The translations under genes and the position numbers were made by a program. From Pieris napi (taxonomy: Eukaryota > Arthropoda > Insecta > Lepidoptera > Pieridae), in assembly GCF_905475465.1 (NCBI RefSeq), contig NC_062238.1, positions 7,172,501 to 7,236,500 on the forward strand: DNA of 64,000 bases. Direction: 5' to 3'. The first letter of the stretch is position 1; each line of letters begins with the position of its first letter. Shown piece after piece: positions 22,840 to 35,834 of this stretch. A model generated the notes under the pieces. It searched no databases and was not told the DNA's origin. It saw only the letters and a list, made by a program, of their open reading frames with translations.

Positions 22840-25185
22840 TGAGCATTTAATTTAACTATCAAAATTTTACTAACGATAAAAAACACCAAACATATTTCTT
22901 AAAAATTCTGCAAAAAGAAGTCATTAGAACGCCTAGTTCACTTTTGGACTTTGATTTTTATTTTACACAAAGGCCTTTTATGTGCGTCATAATTTGTCTT
23001 AGTACTGTGATTTCTAAATAAATAAGCGTGAATTTTATCTAGTAAATATAGGAAGGAGAAAAAATAATAAAGCCTTATTGTGTTATCTAAACAACAAATA
23101 TAAAGTAAATTAATATATATACTTCGTTACATATACAATTTAATAGATCTTCTTTTGTTAAGTAATCTTTAAAAGGATATCATTTTCAAATATTGTTATA
23201 CATGCATCATATCGCAAATTAGATAATTATAGTGTGTGTATAATTTGTCTTATTTCTCATCGGATGACTTCGCAGGCAAGCTGGCTTTTTTCACACTTTC
23301 GAAAATAACCGTTAAGAGGTTTACGATGTGATTGATTTGATATACTTAATATTTATTATAAAGCTTTTCCGTTTGTAAACCGATTTGGGTACTTAATCAC
23401 GCATAAATATTTACCTTCGCCCATTTTGAAGATTATATAATTAATAAATTTATAATATGGGTTAATTTATAATAAATTAATTATCTGGATAATTTACCTA
23501 TGTTAAAAATATTTACAAGATTCTTAAGCTATAATGTATATTTATGTTTTTATATTTTGATAAATATCATCGGATCATAACACTTCATCAGTCGTTTATA
23601 GTCAGTTAAGTAGAGACTTAATAATATAGAGACATTGTAACATAATTTATGATAAAAAGTTTGGATAAAAAAACCACTCACAGTTTTATATTGGCACCGT
23701 TAGTCATGTTTCTTTATTTGGAAGGTATCAGTATTCTAAATACTTTACACGCTGCCTTACACGTTGCTCATACGATAAAATAAAACCACTTATGATTTTA
23801 TTTTATCGTATGAGCAAGTACTAATTGCGCACATATTATATGCCCCTCAATGCCATGTAACTATTTTTTTTAAATTATTGTAAAAAAGCTTCAGAATCGC
23901 AAGCATCAGTAAGCTCGTAAAACAATCAAAACAAAACAGTGTTTAAAAAGGAACAATCCGTATGGATTCCATTATACTGAGCACATTGTTTATTCATTTC
24001 ATTTTGGCTCGGAAGAATAGCTTTTTAAAAATTAACGCACAAGTCAAGCCAGGTATTCATTACATTGTTCTCTCTGGTTTTTGAGATTTTTTAATATAGG
24101 TATCACTCATTATATGTTACAAATCACATACTAAGAATATAATAAATCGTATTCATATATGTCTAGGTTACAAAATGTCTGAACTGAAAACTGAAAACTC
24201 TATGGCAAAAGCGATTGAATATTTTTATGATCAAAGTATTACGAAACATAACACAATACATCCTGCATTTTTAAGGTTAAGTAATTTTGTCCTGAGCTAG
24301 ACGATCCCTATGTCTAATTAAAGAACTAAATATACATGTAAATGATATGAGTCAGGATGAGAATGAGTTTAAATGATCATCTCATTTATTTATTAACTTC
24401 GTCCTAACCTTGCACGGACATATATTTTGGAAATTAAAATAATCTATGTATTTAAAATAACGTAACATTCTTGGCGTGAATTGTTTTTTCCCTAAAATCG
24501 GACAATAGTTTTTTCTTTCCTTTAAAACATACAAAATAACAAAAACATTTTCATCTTTGTAATATAATTATTAATATTATAGATATTTTGCTAAAGTAAA
24601 TTTTTCGATTACCGATTTTATTAGGTTAATCGGTGCGTGTATACCGTGTGTACAAAGTATATTTCTACCATATCTACACTTTGCTCTTCATATCTTAGTT
24701 CTAATGAGGTTTTATTATTGTACTTTGAACCACATTACCGTATCTTTACCGTTTTACGATGTGCTAAGGATTTTATTTTATTTACATGTCGACACGACTG
24801 TACCTAATGTTATGTGGTTTACGGAATATAAATATATACTCACGGTAATTTAATCTCCAGTCTAGTAATGAGCTCATCAAATGTCATAAGTCTAAATCAT
24901 TTATTCATTTAGGTGACACAATGTACTTAAGAACGTCAATAAAGAAATACATATTAATTTCCAAGCGCTTCTAATTTTACATTTACTGCCAGTTCCCAAA
25001 TCAAGGGCGTAGTATGGACGAGAGGAACTGGCAATAAACTCTCCGCCACTCTTTTTAATCGCCAAGTTTCTTGTTTTACACAATGTTTATAAGGAGCTGC
25101 AACCATAACACCATGTTCCACAGAACATCTTAAGTATTAAGTAAAGTAAAGTTAATTAATAATTTAAAAAAATCAAAACAAAGAT
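22840..25185. other. AT-rich non-coding DNA with one perfect hairpin
   Basis: No gene was seen. A perfect 22-base inverted repeat (23764-23785 with 23796-23817; TTGCTCATACGATAAAATAA-type arms) surrounds a 10-base spacer. Confidence 0.45.
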
Positions 25186-25189
25186 TTGT

Positions 25190-25330
25190 CCTCCATCAGC
25201 AGTAGGCATGGTGAAATAGGAGCACGCACTTACATTCTCGTGGGAACAACACGCAAATACATAGTTGAAATAACTAACATCATCGCATATACGAATTCAA
25301 GTTCGACCAGTCACCACAAGTAGCACCCAC
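25190..25330 (-). repeat. dispersed repeat shared with 29640-29765
   Basis: Read on the minus strand it shares GGTGACTGGTCGAACTTGAA, TATATGCGATGATGTTA, TTTCAAC and TTTCACCATGCCTACTGCTG with the plus-strand copy at 29640. The family is not named; a non-autonomous element is likely. Confidence 0.6.
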
Positions 25331-25914
25331 ACACGAGTGTGACGCATGGCCAGCCATCGGCCCCCTCGCCATAGGGAGAGAGACAACCCGACGCATGGAC
25401 GCCTTAGCATCAACAAGAATATTCAAGACATTAAACAAATTGCAAACTGCAGACTGACCTAAAGACCATAATATATAGACCAAAACGTCCATACATATTT
25501 ACGACGTAATACGAGAAATGTTAGACCCTCCAAATTCATGCGAAAAAATAATGTAAATGTAATTCCTAAACTGTAATATAATAATTATATTCAAATTACA
25601 TTTATAAGGTCTATACTTAACGGCTTGGCACTTCAATACATTTATTTCATTAAATATTATGGAATATACACGCTATGTAGCGTTCTAATGTTTTTGAGTA
25701 AATTTATTAGAAACACATTAAAAGTTTTGTGTTTTTGTTGCAAACAAGAACAGATAGAAATCGGAGATAAATTGGTAGCTTCGTATTTTATAAACGCAAT
25801 AAAATATTTAGTCTGGGCAACAAAGGGCGGCAGTGATTAACGAGGTGGGTAATTTGTGTGACAAAACCTAAAAACATTAGATTTAATGGATTAATCAGTA
25901 GTATTACCTTAAGA

Positions 25915-26080
25915 TATGTTTATTTATTTATTTATACTTTATTACCATAAACAAAAGCATACACATAACAAAAATAAAAAACAGGTTACAAAAGTTATAA
26001 GGCAACGGCGGCCTTATCGCTAACAAGCGATTTCTTCCAGGCAACCCTAAATAACACGTTACTATATCTAAAATAAAATA
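25915..26080. repeat. non-LTR or SINE 3'-end fragment with TTTA repeats
   Basis: A short TTTA microsatellite (25919-25936) leads into GGCAACGGCGGCCTTATCGC, CAAGCGATTTCTTCCAGGCA and ACCCTAAA, shared with 2618-2665. Confidence 0.5.
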
Positions 26081-26084
26081 AAGT

Positions 26085-27155
26085 AAAATCTAAAGATAAA
26101 ATAACAATAATAATAAATAAAAATATGTAGAAACAAAAATATAAAATACAATCACAAGGTTAACAGAGTCATACGAGGCAGATAGAAAATGATCAAATGG
26201 GAGCTTCTTAAATAAAATTTAAGGACTGAGCTCGTCTAATATCAATAGGTTTTAATATTGAAAACCCAAGCCAATATTCTTGAAACTTAACGGCTGTATT
26301 CGGTTTTCTTCGCTAAGTTGTACTTGCTTTAAGGTCGTTTTTGTTTCTTCTTATATTTATTACGTACTTTACGTCGTTACTTATATTTAGTACGTCAGTA
26401 GGTTTGTAATGTAATGTTTGAATTTTTTAAAACAGGAAATTAGTTGGAGTAGTTATAGTCTTATCAATACATCTTATCACAATTATTACAGTTATAAAGT
26501 AACATATGCAAAACGTAGGCCTACGTTCATACGTTTTGCCTGCAGCTACTTGCCTGTGCTAAAAAAATTATACCCATCTTAATATCTCTTCCAGACCTCA
26601 TTAGGGTAATGTAACTTTAGGGACATGTTAACGACATATCTTCGTGGAAATTTTGCTATACGGGGCGCGAGACTCCCTGTTTGGAAAGACTTAATTCGCC
26701 ACCCAATGGTGGACCGATGGTTCGGGACACAGGTAATAGTTATGAAGCCCGGAGAAGATTTCATGTAAACTTATGTACATATTGGTGCTACAATAATGAT
26801 CTCTTATTACCTATCAGGTTTGAATAAAAGAAAAAAATTAAGGTTGGTAGTAATCTTCAAGGCCTTTTCAAAAAGCAGTTGAAGCATTTATGATGCTCCA
26901 AAATTAATAAAACACTTTATAGTTTTCCAAAGACATCTTTCAGGCGTTCAGACTTAAGCGCAATCTTTAATACCAGCGATTAGCTGACGATGGGCGTAAG
27001 CTGCTTAAAAATTAAATCTACGGTCCGAGAGTAATCTTCAAAAAGACGACACGGATGTTAAATTCCGTAACTGTCGTAGTCATGCTTAATATTTCAACAA
27101 ATAATTATGAGCACTGATTTGATAAATTTATGAGAAACCCTGACCCCATTACTTA
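26085..27155. other. non-coding DNA, no supported gene
   Basis: Nothing convincing. A 61-codon minus-strand frame at 26579-26764 was examined; its product is not recognised. Confidence 0.4.
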
Positions 27156-27189
27156 AATTTGATTAAAGCAATATGGGAGTTTGTACATT

Positions 27190-27520
27190 TTTACACACAC
27201 AACCATATATTTTTAACCGCTTTCAGGTCGTTAATGTACATGATGTTTGGCTCAATGGAACTGGCTTTGATTCCTGACGGAAGAATAAGTCGTTCCACAA
27301 CTGAGCGTTTATCAAGACAGTTTTTGCCGCGCACCACCGCTATTAGGAACCAGCTGCCCACTGAAGTATTTCCGAACCAATTAGAATTAGAGTCCTTCAA
27401 GAAAAGAGTGTACCAATTCTTAACAGGCATCACATTGAGAGTCTCCATGGGCGGCGGTATCACTTAACATCAGGCGAGCCTCCTGCCCGTTTGCCCCCTG
27501 TTCTTTAAAAAAGGACAAAA
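27190..27520 (+). pseudogene. 3' end of a non-LTR retrotransposon ORF2
   Basis: The plus-strand frame reads RSTTERLSRQFLPRTTAIRN, QLPTEVFPNQ and LELESFKKRVYQFL, then a glycine-rich end before TAA at 27465-27467. The pattern of an R.AxxWNxLPxxVF-like segment followed by SFKxxVxxFL is typical of the C-terminal tail of jockey/CR1-like reverse transcriptase proteins. Downstream, CAGGCGAGCCTCCTGCCCGT and TTGCCCCCT is a familiar 3' UTR phrase of these elements. No catalytic part is present, so this is a 5'-truncated, dead copy. Clade is uncertain. Confidence 0.65.
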
Positions 27521-27927
27521 AACACTTAGCTAGAAAGTTATTAAGTAGACTAGCCCAATTGAACTGCCTCATGTGGGATTACGGGTATCTTAACATTAGT
27601 TTTCTTATATTTGCCCAACTCAATCTGAAACTTTCTAAATCCTAAGCTTTGTTAGAACAACTTGAAATGTTCACAATGTAGCACAAATCACCCGTTCAAC
27701 AGGTATCTGCTTACAAAACCTTGTTTAGTCTGAGACGCCCGCGTTCCCGACTTTTTGTACATTAGTAAAGTTTTTACTTACATTAACAAAATGTGCCGGT
27801 TTTTGCCTAACATCATCTGTTTTAGTTTATCGCTGTATTGCAATTTAGACAAAAATATGTCCTTGACTCGTCTATTATGAGGTACGGAAGAGACTCATAT
27901 GAGTTTTCATTAATATTTTTTAGTACA

Positions 27928-28170
27928 GCCCTGCGATTCTGTAACTCACTTTTCGAACTCACGCAGCGGTTTTCGCATCGGCGGTCGCTCTCAAATCAGT
28001 CGTGAAGCAGTCATTTTATGATTTGGCATTCTGAAAAGGTGGGAGCTTGTAGTTTATTGTTTATTAGAATGCCAAATCATAAAATGACTGCTTCACGACT
28101 GATTTGAGAGCGACCGTCGATGCAAAAACCGCTGCGTGAGTTCGAAAAGTAAGTTACAGAATCGCAGGGC
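27928..28170. mobile_element. GATTCTGTAACTCAC MITE, complete hairpin copy
   Basis: Two arms of about 105 bases match almost perfectly: GCCCTGCGATTCTGTAACTC at the left and GTTACAGAATCGCAGGGC at the right. They enclose a loop of about 35 bases (AAAAGGTGGGAGCTTGTAGT then TTATTG). Related copies lie at 18163 and 22693. No target duplication could be assigned. Confidence 0.85.
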
Positions 28171-28179
28171 AGGCTAGTA

Positions 28180-29630
28180 GCAGATCAATTTTTAGTTCTA
28201 AAACATGTTCTGGTTCACCAACCAGCATTAACACATATAATGAACATCCAATTTCGTGTATATCCGGGATTCCTTCACACTACGTGTAGTTAGAGAATCG
28301 TCTGTGGCGCTGTTAGCAACTAGTTTAAGACCTAGTCACCTATTCTTGTTGCAATAGGAAATTTAAGATGTGAATATTTTAGTATAAATCAATACAATAA
28401 GAAGCCAGTTTGCGTGAAAGTCTTTTATATTTAATTAAACAAGAAGTTTTATCATTATATGACAATTTAGATTAAAGGCTAATCCATCTTTGACTACAAA
28501 GTCGCCCAAGGGTCGGATTAAAAAGGTGAAGAGAACGCAAACAAATATTGATTCGCATCGTAACTCCTCCCTTCACAAACAGACCTACAAAAGGGACAAA
28601 AGAAAACTTAGACGTGGTCCTATTAAATGGAGCTCAAAACATGTTTACAAAGTAATGCAATATTTCAATGTAGAACATTATATAAAGTATTTACAGTAGG
28701 TAATATTATTTAAACAGTCAAAAGTAATGATGGCCATGCAAAATAATTTACCATTGTGAATTCTACTATTAAAAATGGGTCGTAGTTATAACGTATTTGA
28801 ACACCAATTACAAAGTTCGATGGAGTTTATTATAAAAACGGAAACAATATTACTTCATATTCGATTTTGTGAACGGGAAAATTTCCTGTTTTTGATTACC
28901 AATTGTGGAAGTTCTAAGTTGCTTTCATATAAAACCATATTTTAATATATAAAACACATTTAATGATAAAATTTGGACATTACTTACATTAATCATTTTA
29001 ATTATAGGTTATATTTCGATAAGAGTTATAAATAAAATTATTAATTAGTATAAACATATTTTCCCAGCTATTGCACTCATAAAATTCATCATTAAAGCAG
29101 TAAAAGCGACTTCACAGGACTCCATAAATAATTTAATTACAAACAAGTTTTATACGTCTCTTTGTTCCCTTCTCATAAAATATATATCAAGTTATAATAT
29201 AAATTATTAATAACGCTTTTTGTATGACTGGCAGAGCGTATTATTTCCATGTTTGAATTTAATTTATTACAATAATTTTATTTAATGTAAATATTATCAA
29301 AATTTAAAAATCACAATGTAATGTCAATCATAGACAACCTTGACGCAGTGCCTAGTATCTGAACAATGACACGCCATAGACGATATTTACTTTGTTAAAA
29401 AATAAAAATTGTGATTAATCAACAGCAGCGATTCATAGAACTAAAAGATTCTAGGACGCATTACGTTCACTTTCGAATAGTATTTGTATAGAAAAACAAA
29501 AGAAATAAAAAGTAACATTTTATTATCTATCATATATAGAATAGTACCTAAGATCGTAATAATCGCAACTAAGCAATACTTAACGAATCTACCCTTAAAT
29601 TTATATCTTTAATTTTGGGCATCGACGGCT
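28180..29630. other. non-coding DNA; one unrecognised basic frame
   Basis: A plus-strand frame (28490-28699, 69 codons) is rich in lysine and arginine (for example KKVKRTQTN and KRDKRKLRRG). It lacks a recognised domain, a splice context or a relative, so I do not call it a gene. The rest is AT-rich. Confidence 0.35.
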
Positions 29631-29639
29631 GCCCCTGCG

Positions 29640-29765
29640 TTGTACGTGTGAACGGGTGCTACCGTTGGTGACTGGTGGACTTGATAACGTATATGCGATG
29701 ATATTATTAATTTCAACAAGGTTGAAATCAAGGATTCAGCTGAATCATATTTCACCATGCTTCTG
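29640..29765 (+). repeat. dispersed repeat shared with 25190-25330
   Basis: Carries GGTGACTGGTGGACTTGATA, TATATGCGATGATATTA, TTTCAAC and TTTCACCATGCTTCTGCTGA in the same order as the reverse copy at 25190. Confidence 0.6.
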
Positions 29766-29775
29766 CTGATAGATA

Positions 29776-29839
29776 TTATTTTACATTTTTATTATATATG
29801 TATAATGCTTCATTTATATATAATAAAAATGTAAAATAA
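29776..29839. repeat. perfect 24-bp inverted repeat
   Basis: Arms 29776-29799 and 29816-29839 (TTATTTTACATTTTTATTAT-type) are exact complements around a 16-base loop. Confidence 0.8.
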
Positions 29840-29973
29840 GTCAGAGTCATGTGGAGCAAGGTGTAATTGTTACAACTCCTTACAAGTACGTTGTAATTTT
29901 TTTTTTTAACTGGCAACTGTAAATTTATAGTAATTTCCTAATGTTTTATGACATTCATATGTGTACAAGTGCT

Positions 29974-30012
29974 ATATAGCTAATGCAAGAACCGTGTCAG
30001 AGCCATAAAGAA
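29974..30012 (+). mobile_element. 3' tail of tRNA-type SINE family 2
   Basis: AGCTAATGCAAGAACCGTGT then CAGAGCCATAAAGAAG matches the 3' end of the SINE at 63313-63575 read on its own strand (CTAATGCAAAAATCGTGCCA, GAGCCATAAA). Only the tail remains. Confidence 0.6.
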
Positions 30013-30284
30013 GAAAAAAAAGTGCCTAAATGAATAAATATTTTGACAATTGACTTTAATTAGCACAACGCATATTGTTGACACAGGATCATTTCCTACT
30101 TTAAAGTTTTCATATCCGTTCTAATTTTATACAACTTTGAATCTAGAGCAAGCTTAAATGTTGGGAATTAATTAGGGCGGTACACAATACCTACTCATTT
30201 AAAGTTTTCAGGTCGGAGCTCGCATCGACACGGGTTTATAAATCAACTATGTACAAACATGTATTTTTCGTATTAGACATGCCA

Positions 30285-30360
30285 ATTTAAGTGTAAACAC
30301 TTAACTTTAAGGGACACACCTGCTCGTTTGCCTCCTATTCCATAAAAAAATAGCAAACGA
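30285..30360 (+). repeat. non-LTR 3' UTR fragment
   Basis: ACACTTAACTTTAAGGGACA, then CACCTGCTCGTTTGCCTCCT and ATTCCATAAAAAAAT matches the tail style of the element at 27465-27520 (TCACTTAACATCAGGCGAGC, CTCCTGCCCGTTTGCCCCCT). Confidence 0.55.
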
Positions 30361-30364
30361 AAGT

Positions 30365-31929
30365 TTATGTATGATTAAGATAAATATATTCTATTTAATT
30401 CGAATTGTGTACCTACTTTAATCTAAGATGAGAGTATAATTTTTTTTTACAGCATGAAATTACACAATTTATATATATGCAACTATTACAGTTTATATTA
30501 CATTACATATTATTTTAATCGATATTTCATGCCTCTTCAGATTATAATAGAATATATTTGAAAAACACATATATACTAAAGTATAAATATATATACTTTA
30601 GTATATGACTATTTCTACTATACTGTGTACTTATAAAACTTTCTAACGAGCTGACGAAACATATTGTACGCAGCCTTTGGGCTTTATATTTTGAATGAAA
30701 CTTATTTTGACCGGGAATTTTTTAACGAGCTAAATTAATGAGAGAATAATTTGACATGATATATGTAAGCAGTTACTATTTTGGTTTTTTTTCAATACAA
30801 TTAGAATCATCATTAAATCATTATAGTAATAATAATAGTTACAAATAAAAAATATATATTATTGTCTCGAGATAACCCGCGACTGAGTAAAATTCAAGTG
30901 TATGTGGCGCCATCTAACGTTAATTTAGCTAATTAAATTATGGAGTTAACTATGACAAGTCACATTACATTTGCACTTAAGTTAAGCTGTGTAATCAATT
31001 CTTCTAATGACATTCTGTAAACCAATTTTTAACAAGCGAGCGGCTACATATAAATTGTATAACTAAATTCCTTATTGGATAAATTTGATAAAAATATACA
31101 CACAGTTTCTGTTTATTTAATTTGAACCTTCGTAAGATTGGCGCGTTCAACCAACAACATTGTTACTTTACGTTTACATCAAAATAGAAAGTCTATTATA
31201 TTTCGAATAAATTATATTACTAACTTGTAAAAGGTAAAGTTAGAAAGGAAGCACGTAAAGTTTAAAGTTAAATTGCTCAATATTCATAATACCTACATCT
31301 AAATCATAAAATGTTGCTAGATTTTTTACCAATATTGTACAAATTCATCTCTTCTACGAGCTTATTTAAAGCAGCTGTATCCGAGGTCAAATAAAACAAA
31401 TTTTGGCCTAATGAAAGGGAAAATTCATCTGAATCTAATATGCTGACTGGCAGGTTGTGTTCAAAATCAATAAGTACCTACACGCTGTTTGTACAAAAGA
31501 CTTTTATAGGTGACGTTATAAAAATAATAGGTAAATGAGTATTTCACGGGTCTTGTGATACCAACATAAAAAACAATCAAATGAATGTTTCTGACAAATA
31601 GTAGTTATGGTGTAATAGACAAAGATGAGCTTTAGAAATTTTCGACTTTTTGTGAGATAACCAATGCACGCCTCTTTTCATCTTAATAGCGTTTTATTTA
31701 TCGGTATATGTTAATAAACCATCAACTTATAAACGACTCATCACCACGTGGCGGCGCGTGTTTCGATTTTTCATGAGACATTTTAGCTCGTATCCTAAAA
31801 GTATCACGCTGATAATCTATGGGACCCATTCGCTTCAAATCTGAATCATTTGACACCTCGATCGGTTCACGGACACGGTAAAAAAATTACACGTCAAAAT
31901 TGTTAACAATGTTTTTTGCCAATCGCATG
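30365..31929. other. AT-rich non-coding DNA
   Basis: No gene was seen. There is an imperfect AT palindrome at 30571-30606 (ATATACTAAAGTATA and complement). Confidence 0.4.
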
Positions 31930-31932
31930 TTA

Positions 31933-32559
31933 AGGTGGGAACTGACCAAAGTTACGAGGTGTAATGTAGCATTCGCATCGAGCGTTTAAACGCATCGAGA
32001 ATGTTACGCTGTGTTTTAAAATTGGCGTAACATGCTCGTAAAAACTCTGTGCTCCGCTTTCGCCGCCAGTGTTCACGAGATGGCCGACAGCGAGGACGTA
32101 TCTATATCTTTCATTCGATTTAATTATTTTTTCATCCAAATTAAGAAGAAGAAAAAATGTTACTGGACATCAAACTTATTTAAAAATACAGGCGTACGAG
32201 GTGGTTTGTTATTGATTGCAATATTAAAAAACCAAATGATTACTGGACAGTATAAAAACTTTGTACGCATGTCTCCATTTTGAAGAACTGTTGAATTTAT
32301 TTGGACCAAAAGTAATTAAAAAAGACACAATTTATACAAAATCATAATCATGATCACTCGTGACGTGCGACGCGTACTGACTGAACCGCGTAACAGTCAC
32401 AGGATTCGCCGAAAAACCGACTGCCTGGTGGAGCACTCAAAGCGAGCAACGAGCGGCTCGTTGCTCGCTGGTTTCCCCGTAACACGACGTACTGACTGCA
32501 CGAATGCTCGCTGTGTAACATGTTACATTACACCTCGTAACGTTGGTCAGTTCCCACCT
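31933..32559. mobile_element. Harbinger-type MITE, 627 bp, TTA duplication
   Basis: The left end AGGTGGGAACTGACCAAAGT then TACGAGGTGTAATGTA pairs with the right end TACATTACACCTCGTAACGT then TGGTCAGTTCCCACCT. TTA flanks both sides (31930-31932 and 32560-32562), as for PIF/Harbinger elements. The interior has short open frames only. Ends are related to 9877-10165. Confidence 0.85.
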
Positions 32560-32584
32560 TTAGACGCAACTAAGCGCTTACACG

Positions 32585-32826
32585 TAGCTTAAGTGTTGCC
32601 CTAATGCTTGCTGCGACTACCAACTTAGAAACCGTGCGTTTAAGCCCCGCCTGTGCGGTTTAAATTTTCACTATCGCAATAAACACTTGTAGGAGGATAA
32701 ACATCCATCGTGAGGAAACTGCGATGTCTCCGACGGTGTGACAAACAGCTTACCTATAAAAAAAAGCGGTCGAAAGATGCAATCTAAAGTCAAGGCCCAT
32801 AAAGCATTGTTGCGTCACTGAATTAT
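32585..32826 (+). mobile_element. SINE family 1, strongly diverged
   Basis: The weak colinear blocks AACATCCATCGTGAGGAAAC, GCGATGTCTCCGACGGTGTG, AGCTTACCTAT and AAGGCCCATAAAGCATTGTT follow the order of the family-1 SINE but with many changes. Confidence 0.4.
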
Positions 32827-32829
32827 TAT

Positions 32830-34645
32830 TATTTATGGTATTCACGTACACACAATATATTATCTACTGTTGTATTAAAAGGTCAAACATTTCATGTTGC
32901 AATTAATAAAACAATAACAACACGCATAAATTACAAATTAAGAGTTCGATACGAGTCTATTGAGAAGGGAAGATAATAAATATAAAATGACAGCTGTCAA
33001 TGATTAAGAGTTATGACTTAACCTAAACTATGGGTAATATTCACTTTTGAGATTTGTGACTCTCTTAAGTCGAAAAGGATTGGACTGGACAGTGGACATA
33101 CAGGAGTCACACTTAACACATTATTACTTAACATTTTATCTATGCCTTTTACAATGAATAGGAAAGGAAATAACCCAGTTGGTTGTCTTTAATTAATAAA
33201 AAACTATTTTATATATTTATTGCGTTTTTAAATTATAAATATGTACTTACAAAAAAAAAAACTTAATATGACCAAAGTTGTATATTCTTAGCTTTATTTA
33301 ACTTGACTTCTATAATAAGAAATTTAAGCGTAAGGATTTGGATCAGAATTTACACTGCTAGACAAAGCCTGATTTTTTTTATTCGAAGCGAACCGTTGAG
33401 CTGTTTGTCAACCGTACTGCCAACGAGCGTCGGTACCTGTTGCTAGATCGATTCGGTCGGCTTTGTATAGCGCATACTCCACGCTGCTATTCATATTAAT
33501 GACATGACTGGCATTGTAGACAGAAAACTTTAATGCACATAAAGATTATTTAATGCGTAGTTTTATTCATTAAAAGATACCAACTACGATATTTTAAAAT
33601 ATTTGAAGCGTCTACGACTACTTAAAATATTTTTATGTAAGTACATATATGTATTCCAATAAATATTTTTATTACAAATATAAACTAAAACAAATACATT
33701 ATAAAACTGAATAACATTTAAAAAGTCCGAAATTTAAATGTATGCCTGCTTAATTATACTCTTGTTTTCTTCAAAGAAATGAGTAGGTAGGTACATATAT
33801 TAAAAACATGATCAAGATGAATCTTTCGTGACTAATAAGCGTAAGAAGTTAAGTACTTCTTACGCAGACTGACAACTGTTTCTGTTTCCGACATGTATGT
33901 ACGGATATTTTCTCATTTCTTATTTTGTAACTTAGTCAACAACAAATTTCAAACAATGTTGTTTTCCGTATATCAAATCCAATATGTTCCGTATATCAAT
34001 ACAATTGACTGTATGAGACTCACGCTAAACCTCGTGCCAAAGACCACGCTATCGCTAAGTCAAATTACGATTCAATCACTTCAGCATCAACAAATCATGA
34101 GGTTTGGCCTTTGTCGCCATTCATATTTCATAATATTGTTTGGACTGAGGTTTTTAGGTCAAAGAAATATATTGATGGTATTGAAGAATATGTTATTAAT
34201 AAGATTAGAGTAATATTCTGATTTCATACAAACGGTTAGACGGTTTTATGTCTCTATTAGTCAGTCTTAAGACACATTTACCCGAAGACATAATTTTATT
34301 AATTTCAAATTCAACATAAATTTCAGTAGGTATTCATGTTTTTTTTTTAATTTTATGATGTATAGTCTAATACTTCTTTATCTCGGAAAATAACAAATCT
34401 CGTATGAGTTGAGTGCTTCGTCAATTAAAACCATATTTTCTTAGTAATAAATAAACAAAGAATATTTAATCCATAGTATGCAGCTGTTGCCAAGTTAAAT
34501 TAGTTGTAATGGCCCATCCATTACCATAACACCATAACAGAATGGAAATTGTTTGTTGTTTTACTTTATTTTCCTTAACTTTATACATTCAATAAAAATG
34601 TGTTTTTAACTTTCAGTTATATTAATCAAATTGTGCATACATTCA
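32830..34645. other. non-coding DNA with one unrecognised frame
   Basis: At about 34010-34219 a plus-strand frame without ATG reads YETHAKPRAKDHAIAKSNYD and later VWPLSPFIFHNIVWTEVF, ending IRVIF then stop. It looks more protein-like than the ATG-led frame overlapping it (33893-34213), but I do not recognise it. It may be a worn transposon exon. Confidence 0.3.
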
Positions 34646-34647
34646 TC

Positions 34648-34920
34648 AATGGCGCTACAACCTTTTTAGGTCCTCAGATTTCTGTTTCATCATCAATTGT
34701 CAATCTAATAGGCAAGTAGGTGACCAGTCTCCTCTGCCTGACACACGCCGTCGACTTTTTGTGTCTAAGGCATGCCGGTTTCCTCACTATGTTCTCCTTC
34801 ATCGTTAAACCGAATGTTAAATGCGCACAAAGAAAGAAATTGGTGCAAAGCCTGGGAGATCGAACCTCCGACCTCAGGGATGGGAGTCGCACGCTGAAGC
34901 CTAGTGGCTAGTGGCAAACA
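34648..34920 (-). mobile_element. SINE, tRNA-type family 1, good copy
   Basis: On the minus strand: CACTAGGCTTCAGCGTGCGA, CTCCCATCCCTGAGGTCGGA, a box-B-like GGTTCGATCTCCCAGGC, GAGGAAACCGGCATGCCTTA, a GTCACCTACTTGCCTATTAG block and a tail ending GGTTGTAGCGCCATTGATG. This is the least decayed member in the window. Confidence 0.8.
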
Positions 34921-35031
34921 CTGCTTTTTTGTTATATACCACCAAGTCTTTTTTTCTGTTTCATTAATTCTTTTTATTGATACTATAAACCACTTCTGAG
35001 ACAACCCAAAGCCATAATAATTATACTATTA

Positions 35032-35275
35032 CTAGCTGCCATCGCGAATTTCGTTTCTACTTAATGTAATTTTACTTAGCCTACCTTTTTAGTACATACC
35101 AACATGGAACATTTTGCTATGCTACTCCAGAGACTGTTCGGTTTTCTGGAATGAAAACTTTTTAGGTTTTTCTGTGAATTTTTCTCTATACATATATTAA
35201 CCTCAGAGTTCAAGTCATAAGATTTTAATTAACAAATAAAAAATAGGGGTTGATCGTAGAGTGAAAATTAATCCT
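35032..35275 (-). repeat. degraded Helitron-like end plus fragment
   Basis: It starts A|CTAGCTGCCATCGCGAATTT, the reverse of a CTAG|T 3' end. Near 35240-35262 it holds AAATAGGGGTTGATCGTAGA, a piece shared with the Helitron-like elements at 20317 and 22055. It looks like two overlapping remnants. Confidence 0.5.
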
Positions 35276-35834
35276 TCTCCTTTAAACGTTTAGTATGCCA
35301 TCAAAAAAAGCTTACATACAAAATCCGTTCTTTATCTTGGAAGACATTATGTACCAATTTTCAATTTAATAGCACTTACAATCTTTGAAAATTATTTATT
35401 TTAGGGATTATTGCATTTTTATCGACTCCTGTGCAAAAAGACTAGCAGAAAATAATAATATATGCTTCTTACACTAGTGAAAGAATGTAGACAAATATCT
35501 TAGGTTTATTGCCAGTCTTATTCATTCCTATAAAAAATTACATACATACTGCTATCAACTAGGAAACATACATATAGTATCTTATAAAATTTTATTTCAG
35601 CTAAGAAATTACTAACTTTTATAGACACAATTTATTTCATCACAAATTCAATTAATTCAAGCGGTTTAAATTAGAATCTGATCAAATAGACTTATTGTAT
35701 TATAATATGAAACAATTACAATGTTGATCCATAGTCTTAGTCTAAAACAATGTTACTGATTTTTTTTTGTTTAATTTTATTATGTACTTATATAGACTAG
35801 AACTATAGATAAAGAATATTGGTATGTTTTAACT

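Noticed and set aside
26579..26764. 61-codon minus-strand frame (SSPGFITITC...)
   Set aside because: No recognisable family or flanking exon. Left unannotated.
28490..28699. Basic 69-codon frame
   Set aside because: Lys/Arg-rich composition alone is weak evidence in AT-rich DNA, and no homologue is recognised.
32032..32592. ORFs inside 31933-32559 as a possible transposase
   Set aside because: No catalytic pattern. The element is a MITE with matching TTA duplication, and these frames are chance.
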